Below the pieces are notes generated by a model. It had not been told where the DNA came from and did no database searches. It saw nothing but the letters and a program-made list of their open reading frames with translations. A DNA stretch of 64,000 nucleotides from Burkholderiales bacterium (GTDB taxonomy: Bacteria > Pseudomonadota > Gammaproteobacteria > Burkholderiales > Burkholderiaceae_C): the NCBI GenBank assembly GCA_947464185.1, contig CANHVY010000017.1, forward strand, positions 1 through 64,000. The letters are read 5' to 3'. This document shows positions 52,282 through 60,012 of this stretch, piece by piece. The position numbers and the translations under genes are program-made. Position 1 is the stretch's first letter; each line of letters opens with the position of its first letter.

Positions 52282-53625
52282 TCACAGACCATAGGCCATG
52301 CGCACCAGGCTGAGCGGGTGCTGCAGGGCCTTGGCAGGCGTGCCTGCCTGCTGCATGCCCTGGGCGATGTGGTGCCCGGCCAGCGCGCAGTCGCTGCTGA
52401 TGAAGTCGGGCTCATCCTTGGCCATGGCCTTGAACACGGGCTTGCCGATCTTCATGGCCACGGGGTGGGAGGGGGTCTTGACCCCATAGGTGCCGGCGTG
52501 GCCGGAGCAGCGCTCCACCGTGTTGAGCTTGACCTCGACCGTCTGGCCGATCAGCTTGAACATCTCCTCGGTCTTCTTGCCGATGTTCTGCACCCGGCCG
52601 TGGCAAGGGATGTGGTAGCTCACCTTGCCCAGCGCGGCCTTGAAGTCGGTCTTGAGCAGGCCATCCTTGTGGCGCGCCACGAAGTATTCGAAGGGGTCGA
52701 ACATGGCCTTCTTCACCGCCTGCGTGTCGGCGCAGCCGGGGAACATCAGCGGGATCTCCTGCTTGAACATCAGCGTGCAGCTGGGCACGGCGCTGACGAT
52801 GGCGTAGCCTTCCTTGGCATAGCGGGTCAGCACCGGGATGTTGGCCTCTTTGCTCTTGCCGACCGAGTCCAGGTCTCCCAGCTCCAGCTTGGGCATGCCG
52901 CAGCAACTCTCCTTGTCGACGATGACGTAGGGGATCTCGTTGTGGTCCAGCAGCTTGATCAGGTCTTCGCCAATGCCCGGTTCGTTGTAGTTGACGTAGC
53001 AGGTGGAGAAGATGGCCACCTTGCCCGGGGTGCGCTGCCCGTTGACGGCGGGGAAGGTGGTGTTGCTCATGGCCCGGCCCCAGCGGAAGCGCTGCGGGGC
53101 CAGGGTGGGCATCCAGGCGTCAGGGTGCACGCCGAGCCGGCTGTTCATCACCTTGCGAGCGAACTTCGTCTTGTTGATCGCGTTGACAGCCTGCACCACG
53201 ATCGGGATGCCGGCAAAGCTGCCATGCGTGTCGGTGGAGGCGAGCAGCTTCTCACTGGCCTTGACCTCACCCTTCTTGTGCTTGATGGCCTTGGCGCGCA
53301 GCATCAGGTGCGGAAAGTCCAGGTTCCACGCGTGGGGCGGCGTGTACGGGCACTTGGTCATGTAGCACAGGTCGCACAGGTAGCACTGGTCCACCACCTT
53401 CCAGTAGGCCTCCTTCTTCACGCCGTGCACCTCGCCGTCGTCGGTGGCGTCCACCAGGTCGAACAACGTGGGAAAACTCTGGCACAGGCTCACGCAGCGG
53501 CGGCAACCGTGGCAGATGTCGAACACCCGCTCCATCTCCTTCATGGCGGAGCCTTCGTCGTAGAACTCGGGGTTCTTCCAGTCCAGCGGGTGGCGGGTCG
53601 GGGCTTCCAGGTTGCCTTCGCGCAT
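52282..53625 (-). CDS. CCG-domain Fe-S oxidoreductase (GlpC/heterodisulfide reductase-like)
   Basis: 447-residue protein with two 4Fe-4S motifs, CHGCRRCVSLCQSFP (about 38-52) and CYLCDLCYMTKCP, and two CCG-type cysteine-rich domains: CCGMPKLELGDL and CSGHAGTYG, plus IPCHGRVQNIG. This is the architecture of GlpC and HdrD-type electron carriers. Partner enzymes are not in the window. Downstream is the DUF3501 gene after 101 bases; upstream a strong terminator separates it from rubrerythrin. Confidence 0.87.
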   Translation of the reverse strand: MREGNLEAPTRHPLDWKNPEFYDEGSAMKEMERVFDICHGCRRCVSLCQSFPTLFDLVDATDDGEVHGVKKEAYWKVVDQCYLCDLCYMTKCPYTPPHAWNLDFPHLMLRAKAIKHKKGEVKASEKLLASTDTHGSFAGIPIVVQAVNAINKTKFARKVMNSRLGVHPDAWMPTLAPQRFRWGRAMSNTTFPAVNGQRTPGKVAIFSTCYVNYNEPGIGEDLIKLLDHNEIPYVIVDKESCCGMPKLELGDLDSVGKSKEANIPVLTRYAKEGYAIVSAVPSCTLMFKQEIPLMFPGCADTQAVKKAMFDPFEYFVARHKDGLLKTDFKAALGKVSYHIPCHGRVQNIGKKTEEMFKLIGQTVEVKLNTVERCSGHAGTYGVKTPSHPVAMKIGKPVFKAMAKDEPDFISSDCALAGHHIAQGMQQAGTPAKALQHPLSLVRMAYGL

Positions 53626-53674
53626 GGGGAGTCTCTCGTCGGGTGCGGGTTGAATGGGTGCCGGGTCTCATGGA

Positions 53675-53701
53675 AAACAAGGGGCGCGAGGCCCCTTGTT
53701 T
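53675..53701 (-). terminator. Intrinsic terminator behind rubrerythrin
   Basis: Eleven-base perfect stem (53675-53685 with 53691-53701), loop gcgag, GC-rich core with A/T pairs at its base (aaacaaggggc / gccccttgttt); on the minus strand the 3' arm runs into TTGTTTTCC. It lies 19 bases after the rubrerythrin stop. Confidence 0.78.
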
Positions 53702-53720
53702 CCAGGCGGTAGCGAGGTCT

Positions 53721-54143
53721 TCAGTCGACCAGCGCGTCCAGGGCCTTCTGGTAGCGGTTGGCGTGCGAGCGCTCGGCCTTGGCCAGGGTCTCGAACCAGT
53801 CGGCGATCTCGTCGAAGCCTTCGTCGCGAGCGGTCTTGGCCATGCCCGGGTACATGTCGGTGTACTCGTGCGTCTCGCCAGCCACGGCGGCGGCCAGGTT
53901 CTGACGGCTGGAGCCGATGGGCAGGCCGGTGGCAGGATCACCCGAGCCGTTCTCGAGGAACTCGAGGTGGCCGTGTGCGTGGCCGGTTTCGCCTTCAGCC
54001 GTGGAGCGGAAAAGCGATGCCACGTCGTTCTGGCCTTCCACGTCAGCCTTGTTTGCGAAGTACAGGTAACGGCGGTTGGCCTGGGATTCGCCAGCGAAGG
54101 CGTCCTTCAGGTTCTGCTCGGTCTTGGATCCTTTGAGTCCCAT
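53721..54143 (-). CDS. rbr: Rubrerythrin
   Basis: 140-residue ferritin-like diiron peroxidase. It has the two ExxH motifs of rubrerythrins, in GHAHGHLEF context [10 protein letters not shown] and in [11 protein letters not shown], and opens with the family's [24 protein letters not shown]. The C-terminal rubredoxin domain of classical rubrerythrin is absent, as in the short proteobacterial form. The ATG at 54143 follows AGGAG; a longer open frame upstream is not conserved. Confidence 0.93.
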   Translation of the reverse strand: MGLKGSKTEQNLKDAFAGESQANRRYLYFANKADVEGQNDVASLFRSTAEGETGHAHGHLEFLENGSGDPATGLPIGSSRQNLAAAVAGETHEYTDMYPGMAKTARDEGFDEIADWFETLAKAERSHANRYQKALDALVD

Positions 54144-54261
54144 GGGATTGGCTCCTGTGAGTTGGGGTTCTGCGAAGGGAATGCGGTCTGTCTGTTGCTG
54201 TCTTGGACAACCAACAGGTCGCACGTTACCAAAGCCTGAAAGGCCAGGCCAATCGAAAGCT

Positions 54262-54278
54262 TCAATCCATGTGATTGA
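54262..54278. promoter_or_regulatory. Palindrome in the rubrerythrin promoter region
   Basis: Perfect inverted repeat TCAATC-N5-GATTGA, 119 bases before the rubrerythrin ATG, with a further CAATC copy beside it (54250-54254). The form suits a LysR-type or similar regulator such as OxyR, but does not match the classical OxyR box. Confidence 0.45.
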
Positions 54279-54390
54279 GTCAGGCAATGCGTACCCGGAA
54301 GCTGATAGACGTCAATTCTGCGACCGGAACCTCCGGGGAGATGCCGAACTGCAGGAGACGGGCGGCCAGCGTGGCCGGCTGGGGATGCGG

Positions 54391-55284
54391 TCAGTCCGTT
54401 GCGACCGGCACCATCATCTGCAGTGCGAGGGTGTGCAGACGGCTTCCTGGACGGGCCAGCCCTTCCAGCACCGTGAAGTGGTCGGCATCGGCGATGGTTT
54501 CGCACACGGGCACGGTGAGCGCACCCCAACGCCTGCGGATCAGCCGGTTGTGTCGCAGGAACTCTTCGCTCTCCAGCGAGCCCGCCACGGCGCGCAGGGT
54601 GCCCGCAGGAGCAGGAAAGCCCGCAGGGCTCAGACGCCGGGCCGACCGCGGCGTGAGGCGCAGGTCAGGTTGCAGGAAGGGCGTGCGCCGCAGGGGTTCG
54701 AGGTCGAACACGCCCGAGATCGACAGGGCGGCCTTCACCAGGTCGTCTGGCAGGTCGTCGCCCGCGCGCTTCCACAGCGTGCACAACATCATGGCCGCGA
54801 GATGGCCCCCCGCGGAGTGCCCGGCCACGGTGATGCGCTCCGGGTCTGCGCCCAGCTCACGGGCATGCCGCCAGCACCATGCGAGGCTGCGCACCATCTG
54901 GAGGGCGATGTCCTCGATGCCCACCGCAGGGCACAAGGCGTAGTTGGGCACCACCACCACCGCACCCGCATCCGCGAGCGCCGGCGCCACGAAGGAGTGG
55001 TCGGCCTTGTCCAGCGAGCGCCACCAGCCGCCGTGGATGAACACCAGCATCGGGGCGCCTGGGCGCCTTCGGGCCTTGGGTTCTCGTGCCGCGTCGGAAG
55101 GGCGGAAGACATCCAGTCGCTCGGCAGGGGTGTCGCCATAAGCCAGGTCCAGCTGGCAGGGCCGGGTATCGCGAATGACCTGTGAATCGCGAGCCCATCG
55201 GGCGAGGATCTCCGCATGGTCCGGCACCCGGGCCCGGTTGTTGTACTGCGCGGCCAACCATGCAGGGTCTTGTTTGCGTGCCAT
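54391..55284 (-). CDS. Alpha/beta hydrolase, arylformamidase-like
   Basis: 297-residue esterase. Oxyanion motif FIHGGWWRSLDKADHSFVA (about 83-101) and nucleophile elbow GHSAGGH (about 154-160) resemble arylformamidase (kynurenine formamidase)-like hydrolases; the catalytic His is likely in ADADHFTVL near the C terminus. No tryptophan-catabolic neighbours are present, so the substrate is open. It diverges from the methyltransferase gene. Confidence 0.82.
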   Translation of the reverse strand: MARKQDPAWLAAQYNNRARVPDHAEILARWARDSQVIRDTRPCQLDLAYGDTPAERLDVFRPSDAAREPKARRRPGAPMLVFIHGGWWRSLDKADHSFVAPALADAGAVVVVPNYALCPAVGIEDIALQMVRSLAWCWRHARELGADPERITVAGHSAGGHLAAMMLCTLWKRAGDDLPDDLVKAALSISGVFDLEPLRRTPFLQPDLRLTPRSARRLSPAGFPAPAGTLRAVAGSLESEEFLRHNRLIRRRWGALTVPVCETIADADHFTVLEGLARPGSRLHTLALQMMVPVATD

Positions 55285-55355
55285 CGGGCCTCCTGGGGTG
55301 AGTGGGCAAAGTATGCCCGCTGGTGCATGGGCGCCAGTGCCGCCTGACGGCGAGA

Positions 55356-56408
55356 ATGCCCGCTCCCCTCTTGCAGGACTTCATCTTGACTTTCACGCCC
55401 AAGCCCGACGTCTGCCAGCCCACGGGTTCTGCCGAACTTCCGATGCTGGACATCTACATGCCGATGATGAAGTCGGCCGCCATCGTCGCCGCAGCGCGCC
55501 TGGGCGTGTTCGAGGCGCTGTCCGCCGGTGCTCTGGACACGCCCGAGCTCGCCCGGCGCACGCAATCCAGCGAGGCCGGCGTGCGCACCCTGGCGGATTT
55601 CCTGGTGGCGCTGGGCTATCTCCAGCAGGATGCAGGCGCCTACGCCAACACCGAAAGCACCCAGCGTTGGTTGACCCGTGCGGGCACCATCGACTACACC
55701 CCGGGCGCCTTGTGGACCCACGAGGCGTGGACGATGATGGGTGACCTGGACCGTGCCGTGCAGGCGGGCCGCCCCGCGCAGACGCTGTGGGAGCGCATGT
55801 CGCAGCAGCCGCACCTGGGGCCCCTGTTCTCGCGCTACATGCACGCCTTCGCGCAGGACCTGGGGCCGGACCTCGTGGCACACACGCCCGTGGAGCCCGG
55901 GCACCAGAGGCTTCTGGACCTGGGGGGCTCCCATGGCCTGCATGCGATGCGTTTCTGCCGCCACCACCCCCAGCTGCAGGCGGTCATCGTGGATCTGCCC
56001 AGCGCCTTGACCGACACGCCCGCGTCGATTGCCGCGGCCGGACTGGCAGATCGCATCACCACGCGCGCCGGCAACGTGCTGGACCTGGGCTGGGGTCAGG
56101 ATTTCGACCTGGTGCTGTACCTTTCGGTGGGCCACAACCAGCAGCCCGAGGACAACCGCCGCGTCATCGCCGAAATCGCCCGCAGCCTGCGCCCGGGCGG
56201 GCTGCTGGTGGTGCACGACTATCTGGCCGGCACGCCCTTGAATGCTTTTCATGCCGCCTTTCGTCTGACGCTGCTGTTCGAGACCGGCACGCGCACCTAC
56301 AGCGAGCAGGAGTACCGGGGGTGGATGCAGGAGGCCGGTTTTGCCAGCGTCCGGCGTGTCGACCTGAATCCCCTGGAGAAGGGATCCCTGCTGCTGGCGC
56401 GGCGCTGA
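55356..56408 (+). CDS. SAM-dependent O-methyltransferase-like protein
   Basis: 350-residue methyltransferase. An N-terminal winged-helix dimerisation domain (about 30-110; AAARLGVFEALSAGALDTPELARRT) precedes a class I Rossmann domain with motif I LLDLGGSHG (about 189-197) and an acidic residue after beta 2 (VIVDLPSAL). This arrangement is that of plant-type/polyketide O-methyltransferases. Substrate unknown. The start at 55356 is the first ATG consistent with that domain order; an internal ATG at 55443 is possible. Confidence 0.78.
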   Translation: MPAPLLQDFILTFTPKPDVCQPTGSAELPMLDIYMPMMKSAAIVAAARLGVFEALSAGALDTPELARRTQSSEAGVRTLADFLVALGYLQQDAGAYANTESTQRWLTRAGTIDYTPGALWTHEAWTMMGDLDRAVQAGRPAQTLWERMSQQPHLGPLFSRYMHAFAQDLGPDLVAHTPVEPGHQRLLDLGGSHGLHAMRFCRHHPQLQAVIVDLPSALTDTPASIAAAGLADRITTRAGNVLDLGWGQDFDLVLYLSVGHNQQPEDNRRVIAEIARSLRPGGLLVVHDYLAGTPLNAFHAAFRLTLLFETGTRTYSEQEYRGWMQEAGFASVRRVDLNPLEKGSLLLARR

Positions 56409-56507
56409 GGACCATGCCCCCGCCGCCACGTGTGGAATCGCGTACGGCCTAGCATCTGGGCTTAATTGGGTGGTTCTGTGATTCCGCCCTGTCACCACGA
56501 GGGCCCC

Positions 56508-56993
56508 ATGAGCGAACACTTGGCATACGATTTCAGCGCTGACACCATCGACGGGCGGCCCCAGCCTCTGTCGGATTTCAAGGGCCGGTTGCTTCTGGTG
56601 GTCAACACGGCAAGCGCCTGCGGCTACACCCCGCAGTTCGCCGGGCTGGAAAGCTTGTGGAAGGAGTTCCAGGGCCGAGGCCTCACGGTGATGGGTTTTC
56701 CCAGCAACGAATTCGGCGCGCAGGACCCGGGCAGCAATGGCGAGATCGCCGCCTTCTGCCAGAAGAACTATGGGGTCAGTTTCCCCATGATGGCCAAGGT
56801 GCAGGTCAACGGACCGCAGGCCCACCCGTTGTGGCAATGGCTGCGCGAGCAGGCGCCGGGAACATCGCCCGACGGCGCCATCGCCTGGAATTTCGCCAAG
56901 TTCCTCATCGGCCGCGACGGTCGGGTGTTGCAACGCTTCGAGCCGGGGGACAAGCCCGCTGCACTGCGCCCGGCCATCGACGCGGCGCTGTAG
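56508..56993 (+). CDS. Glutathione peroxidase family protein (Cys type)
   Basis: 161-residue thiol peroxidase. The active-site Cys is in NTASACGYTPQ (about 33-43), the Gln in FPSNEFGAQDPG-like context and the Trp in IAWNFAKFLI complete the catalytic set. It uses Cys rather than selenocysteine, like bacterial BtuE-type enzymes. The ATG at 56508 gives the family length. Function: reduction of organic or hydrogen peroxides, probably with thioredoxin or glutathione. Confidence 0.92.
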   Translation: MSEHLAYDFSADTIDGRPQPLSDFKGRLLLVVNTASACGYTPQFAGLESLWKEFQGRGLTVMGFPSNEFGAQDPGSNGEIAAFCQKNYGVSFPMMAKVQVNGPQAHPLWQWLREQAPGTSPDGAIAWNFAKFLIGRDGRVLQRFEPGDKPAALRPAIDAAL

Positions 56994-57034
56994 GCCCGGC
57001 CCTCGCCCAGGCCTCGCCAGGAGGGATTGGGGTT

Positions 57035-57592
57035 TCAGCCGGGGCGGTGTTCGGCCAGGTCGTTCCAGACGTCCTGGTGCACCAGCAGCCCGCCTTGAAC
57101 CAGGAAGCGGTCGATGAAGCGGACGCCGCTGAAGGCAGTGCCATCCGGCCAGCGGCCCTCCAGCGTGCCGTGGCAGTAGACCACCGTGCCTTCCGAAGTC
57201 CAACATTCGTCGAAGCGCTCGAACTGCTTGGCCACACCCTGATAGCGCGTGCGGCCCCAGGCCACCAGTTCCTCCAGCGAGCCCAAGCGCGCGCCACCGG
57301 GAAAGCACATGGCAAAGCCGGGCGCGAGGAAGCCTTGGGCGCGGGCCAGGTCGCGCTCCTGCATCGCCTGCAGAAACGAGGCCACCACCTCGCTGGCCAC
57401 CGGATGCGCCGCCCCGCCGCCAGTGAACACACGACCGTCCCGCCGGTAGGTCGATACCTCCTGGATGAAGGTGGTGGTACCCGCCTGCGCACTGTTGATG
57501 ACCGAACGCACGGCATCGCTCACCCGGTTCACGAGGCGCTCCTGCACCTCGCGCTCGTAGCCAGGCAACAGGGTGATCTGGGTCACGGGCAT
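57035..57592 (-). CDS. Tautomerase-SnoaL fusion protein
   Basis: 185 residues in two parts. Residues 1-57 resemble 4-oxalocrotonate tautomerase (MPVTQITLLPGY, ERLVNRVSDAVRSVI, GRVF); Pro2 would be the N-terminal catalytic proline after Met removal and Phe of the active site is kept, but Arg11 and Arg39 (4-OT numbering) are replaced by Tyr and Thr. After a glycine-rich linker (GGGAAHP), residues 65-185 form a SnoaL/NTF2-like domain (VASFLQAMQERDLARAQGFLA). A fusion of these two small folds is uncommon. Substrate unknown. It converges on the peroxidase gene. Confidence 0.75.
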   Translation of the reverse strand: MPVTQITLLPGYEREVQERLVNRVSDAVRSVINSAQAGTTTFIQEVSTYRRDGRVFTGGGAAHPVASEVVASFLQAMQERDLARAQGFLAPGFAMCFPGGARLGSLEELVAWGRTRYQGVAKQFERFDECWTSEGTVVYCHGTLEGRWPDGTAFSGVRFIDRFLVQGGLLVHQDVWNDLAEHRPG

Positions 57593-57728
57593 GATGGAAG
57601 GCTCCAGAGGTGAGGTGGTGAGCTCAAGGCCCGGGCTGCAAAGGTCCGGCCAGGGCGTGAATGTGTGACGAAGCTGCGATGAAGGTGTTTTGCGGATGCA
57701 TGGCCGCTGATAGACTCGGCTCCATCGT

Positions 57729-57804
<76 letters not shown>

Positions 57805-57815
57805 CCATCCCCAGG

Positions 57816-57841
57816 GCCCCTGAATGAACTTCGGGGCTTTC
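57816..57841 (+). terminator. Terminator behind tRNA-Ala
   Basis: Stem gcccc/ggggc (57816-57820 with 57833-57837), extended by gaa/ttc pairing, followed by TTTCTCGTTT; 12 bases behind the tRNA. Confidence 0.7.
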
Positions 57842-57857
57842 TCGTTTCTGGGCCTTG

Positions 57858-59540
57858 TCATCGGGTTCTGCTGGGCGAACAGTCGGCAAATCCGTAGCGC
57901 TCGCAGAACGGGCTGCGCAACAGAGGCAACCAGTCCGGTACGCGGTGAAAGCGATCGGCCGCTTCTCTCAGGATCTGATCGCGGTAGGTTTCAAACCTGA
58001 AGCCTTGACCGTCCAGGTAGTGCAGACGCTGCCCGTCAACCTCGAAGCTTGCAGCCTTGACGCTTTCGAAGTACGGCGCAAAGTCGGCCTCATCCAAGGG
58101 CTTGCGGTCAAAGATGCGCACGGGCCGGCCGTCGAACTCCTTGAAGTCCACCGACAGGTCGTCTTGCCGCGCATGGTGTCGGCCCACACCAAACACCGGA
58201 ACATAGCGTCCGCTGTGGAAGGCCAGGACCGCTGCGGGGCTGTAGCCTCGCGCCATGAGTGCGGCGTCGGGCGGCAGGCCTGTGCGCAGCGCTGCCGTCA
58301 CCGCAGGTGCTTCACGCAGGAAGACGACGGAGGCAAACTGGCTGGACCGTTGCCACCAGGCCAGCGGCGCAGCGAACACGGCCGCCAACAAGAGCACGTG
58401 GGGCAGCGCCAGCCAGCCGTTCCACCTCAGCGCCTTGCGCAGCGCCGTGGGTGAAAGCCGCAGTCCGGCCCACAGCACGAACAGCGGCACGAAGCCCAGC
58501 ACCCAGTGCAGACCGACGGTACGCCGTGTGGCGACCAGGGCGAACAGCAGGAAGGGTGTTGCCCACAGCACCATCACCAGCAGGGAGCCTGTGTGGCGCG
58601 GTGGCCGGTCATGGCGGGTCACGCGTGATGTGGCGGTTTCGCCCGATGCGTTGGTGTCCAAGGCCCGGCCATTGGCGGCGGAACCCGCCTCGGTGCCGGG
58701 CTTGGCCCGCAACGCTTGCCAGATCAACCAGGGTGTCAGCAGATAGACCATCATGCCCAGGTAGGTCACCCAGTGCGAAACCGACCACTGCGTGCCTTGG
58801 TTGCGGTTGAAAACGTTGAACATGATGTTGGTCCAGCCGTGCGTCGCGTTGAACGCGAGGTTGACGGCCACCCCGGGTAAAGCGAACGCTGCTATCAGTA
58901 CCAACACCCACGCCCGCCGGCGTCGCCATCCGAGCAACCACACGGCATAACCAAGGCCGACCAGCACCGCGAAATACTTGGACAGGAAGGCCATGCCGAG
59001 CAGGGCGCCGGATGCCGCGTACCAGCCGACAGCGGCGCGTGGAATCGCCAGCGCTGCGTCCCGGTCGCCTGCTGGGGGGGCGGGCCTCGGGAGTTCGGCG
59101 CGCACGAAGCACCACCAGGATGCGGTCATGAAGAAGATCAGGGGCGTGTCGGTCGTCACCAGCACGGCCACCCAGGAGAAGGGCAGGGCCAGGTAGACGG
59201 CCCCAGCCAACCAGGCGCTGTCCTCCCGGTCTGGCGGCAGCAGTCGACGCACCAGATCCACCACGGCCAGTGCCACCACGCTGGTCAGCAGCACCGTGGC
59301 AAGCCGCAGCGCGAAAGGCGAGTCGCCCAGATGGCGCAACAGCCAGAGCAGCCATCCCACCATCGGCGGATGGTCCGAATAGCCCCAGTCAGGACTGACG
59401 CCCCATTGGTAGAAGAAGGCTTCGTCTCCGGTGATCGGAAGCCAGGCTGCCAGCGCCAGTTTGGCTGCCAGCGTCAATGCGAACACCTTGGCGAAGACAG
59501 TGCGGGCGTCTTCCGACGCGCCGAAGAATGTCGCCCTCAT
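57858..59540 (-). CDS. GT39/ArnT-like membrane glycosyltransferase
   Basis: 560-residue integral membrane protein with about 12 helices. The first periplasmic loop has DEAFFYQWG and YSDHPPMVGWLLWL, matching the catalytic-Asp and DHP patterns of PMT/ArnT transferases that use polyprenyl-phosphate sugars. It lies downstream of an SMR-like carrier and a HAD-UbiA protein on the same strand, implying one lipid-linked sugar pathway. The acceptor is unknown; lipid A or a surface glycan is plausible. Confidence 0.82.
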   Translation of the reverse strand: MRATFFGASEDARTVFAKVFALTLAAKLALAAWLPITGDEAFFYQWGVSPDWGYSDHPPMVGWLLWLLRHLGDSPFALRLATVLLTSVVALAVVDLVRRLLPPDREDSAWLAGAVYLALPFSWVAVLVTTDTPLIFFMTASWWCFVRAELPRPAPPAGDRDAALAIPRAAVGWYAASGALLGMAFLSKYFAVLVGLGYAVWLLGWRRRRAWVLVLIAAFALPGVAVNLAFNATHGWTNIMFNVFNRNQGTQWSVSHWVTYLGMMVYLLTPWLIWQALRAKPGTEAGSAANGRALDTNASGETATSRVTRHDRPPRHTGSLLVMVLWATPFLLFALVATRRTVGLHWVLGFVPLFVLWAGLRLSPTALRKALRWNGWLALPHVLLLAAVFAAPLAWWQRSSQFASVVFLREAPAVTAALRTGLPPDAALMARGYSPAAVLAFHSGRYVPVFGVGRHHARQDDLSVDFKEFDGRPVRIFDRKPLDEADFAPYFESVKAASFEVDGQRLHYLDGQGFRFETYRDQILREAADRFHRVPDWLPLLRSPFCERYGFADCSPSRTR

Positions 59541-59634
59541 CGGTTGACCCCGGAAGTGAGAGGTGGAAAGTACATGGGCTGACCCGGGGGCGTCATGCGG
59601 GTCTCGCGCAGCAGCAGGGAGCGGGGCGCCACCT

Positions 59635-60012
59635 TCATGCGTCCGAGGCCAGCAGCATCACGCCCACCACGATCAGGCCGCAGCCTGCCAGCCGTTGCCA
59701 TGAAAAGGACTCTCCCAGCCACTGCACGCCCACCAGCAGGGTCAGGACGAACCCGAGGCTGACCAAGGGATAGGCCACGCCCACGTCCAGCCGTGAGAGC
59801 ACCCAGATCCAGAGACCGGCACTCATGCCGTACAAGGCCAGGCCCGCCCAGACCAGGGGGTTGGTCAACGCATGCCCGTACGTGGCCAGTACCGAGGCTT
59901 CTGCAGGGCTGGCAGGCGACGTGTGCGCGTTCATGCCCAGTTTCATCAAGACCTGGGCCAGGCTGGAGAGCAGCACGCACCCCAGGGCCACGGTCAGCGG
60001 CACCCACTTCAT
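59635..60012 (-). CDS. SMR/EamA-like four-helix carrier
   Basis: 125-residue membrane protein with four predicted helices, built like ArnE/ArnF lipid-linked sugar flippases (SSLAQVLMKLGMN near the N terminus, VAYPLVSLGFVLTLLVGV in helix 3). Its start overlaps the stop of the HAD-UbiA gene as ATGA. The context suggests it moves the polyprenyl-phosphate sugar made by that enzyme across the membrane for the downstream GT39-like transferase. Confidence 0.75.
   Translation of the reverse strand: MKWVPLTVALGCVLLSSLAQVLMKLGMNAHTSPASPAEASVLATYGHALTNPLVWAGLALYGMSAGLWIWVLSRLDVGVAYPLVSLGFVLTLLVGVQWLGESFSWQRLAGCGLIVVGVMLLASDA

Noticed and set aside
56994-57034. Terminator between the peroxidase and tautomerase-fusion genes
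   Set aside because: Only weak, interrupted pairing (ccctc/gaggg) without a T run.
54789-57308. 839-codon minus-strand open frame across hydrolase, methyltransferase and peroxidase genes
   Set aside because: It crosses several real genes in the wrong frame and shows no domain; antisense GC-bias shadow.
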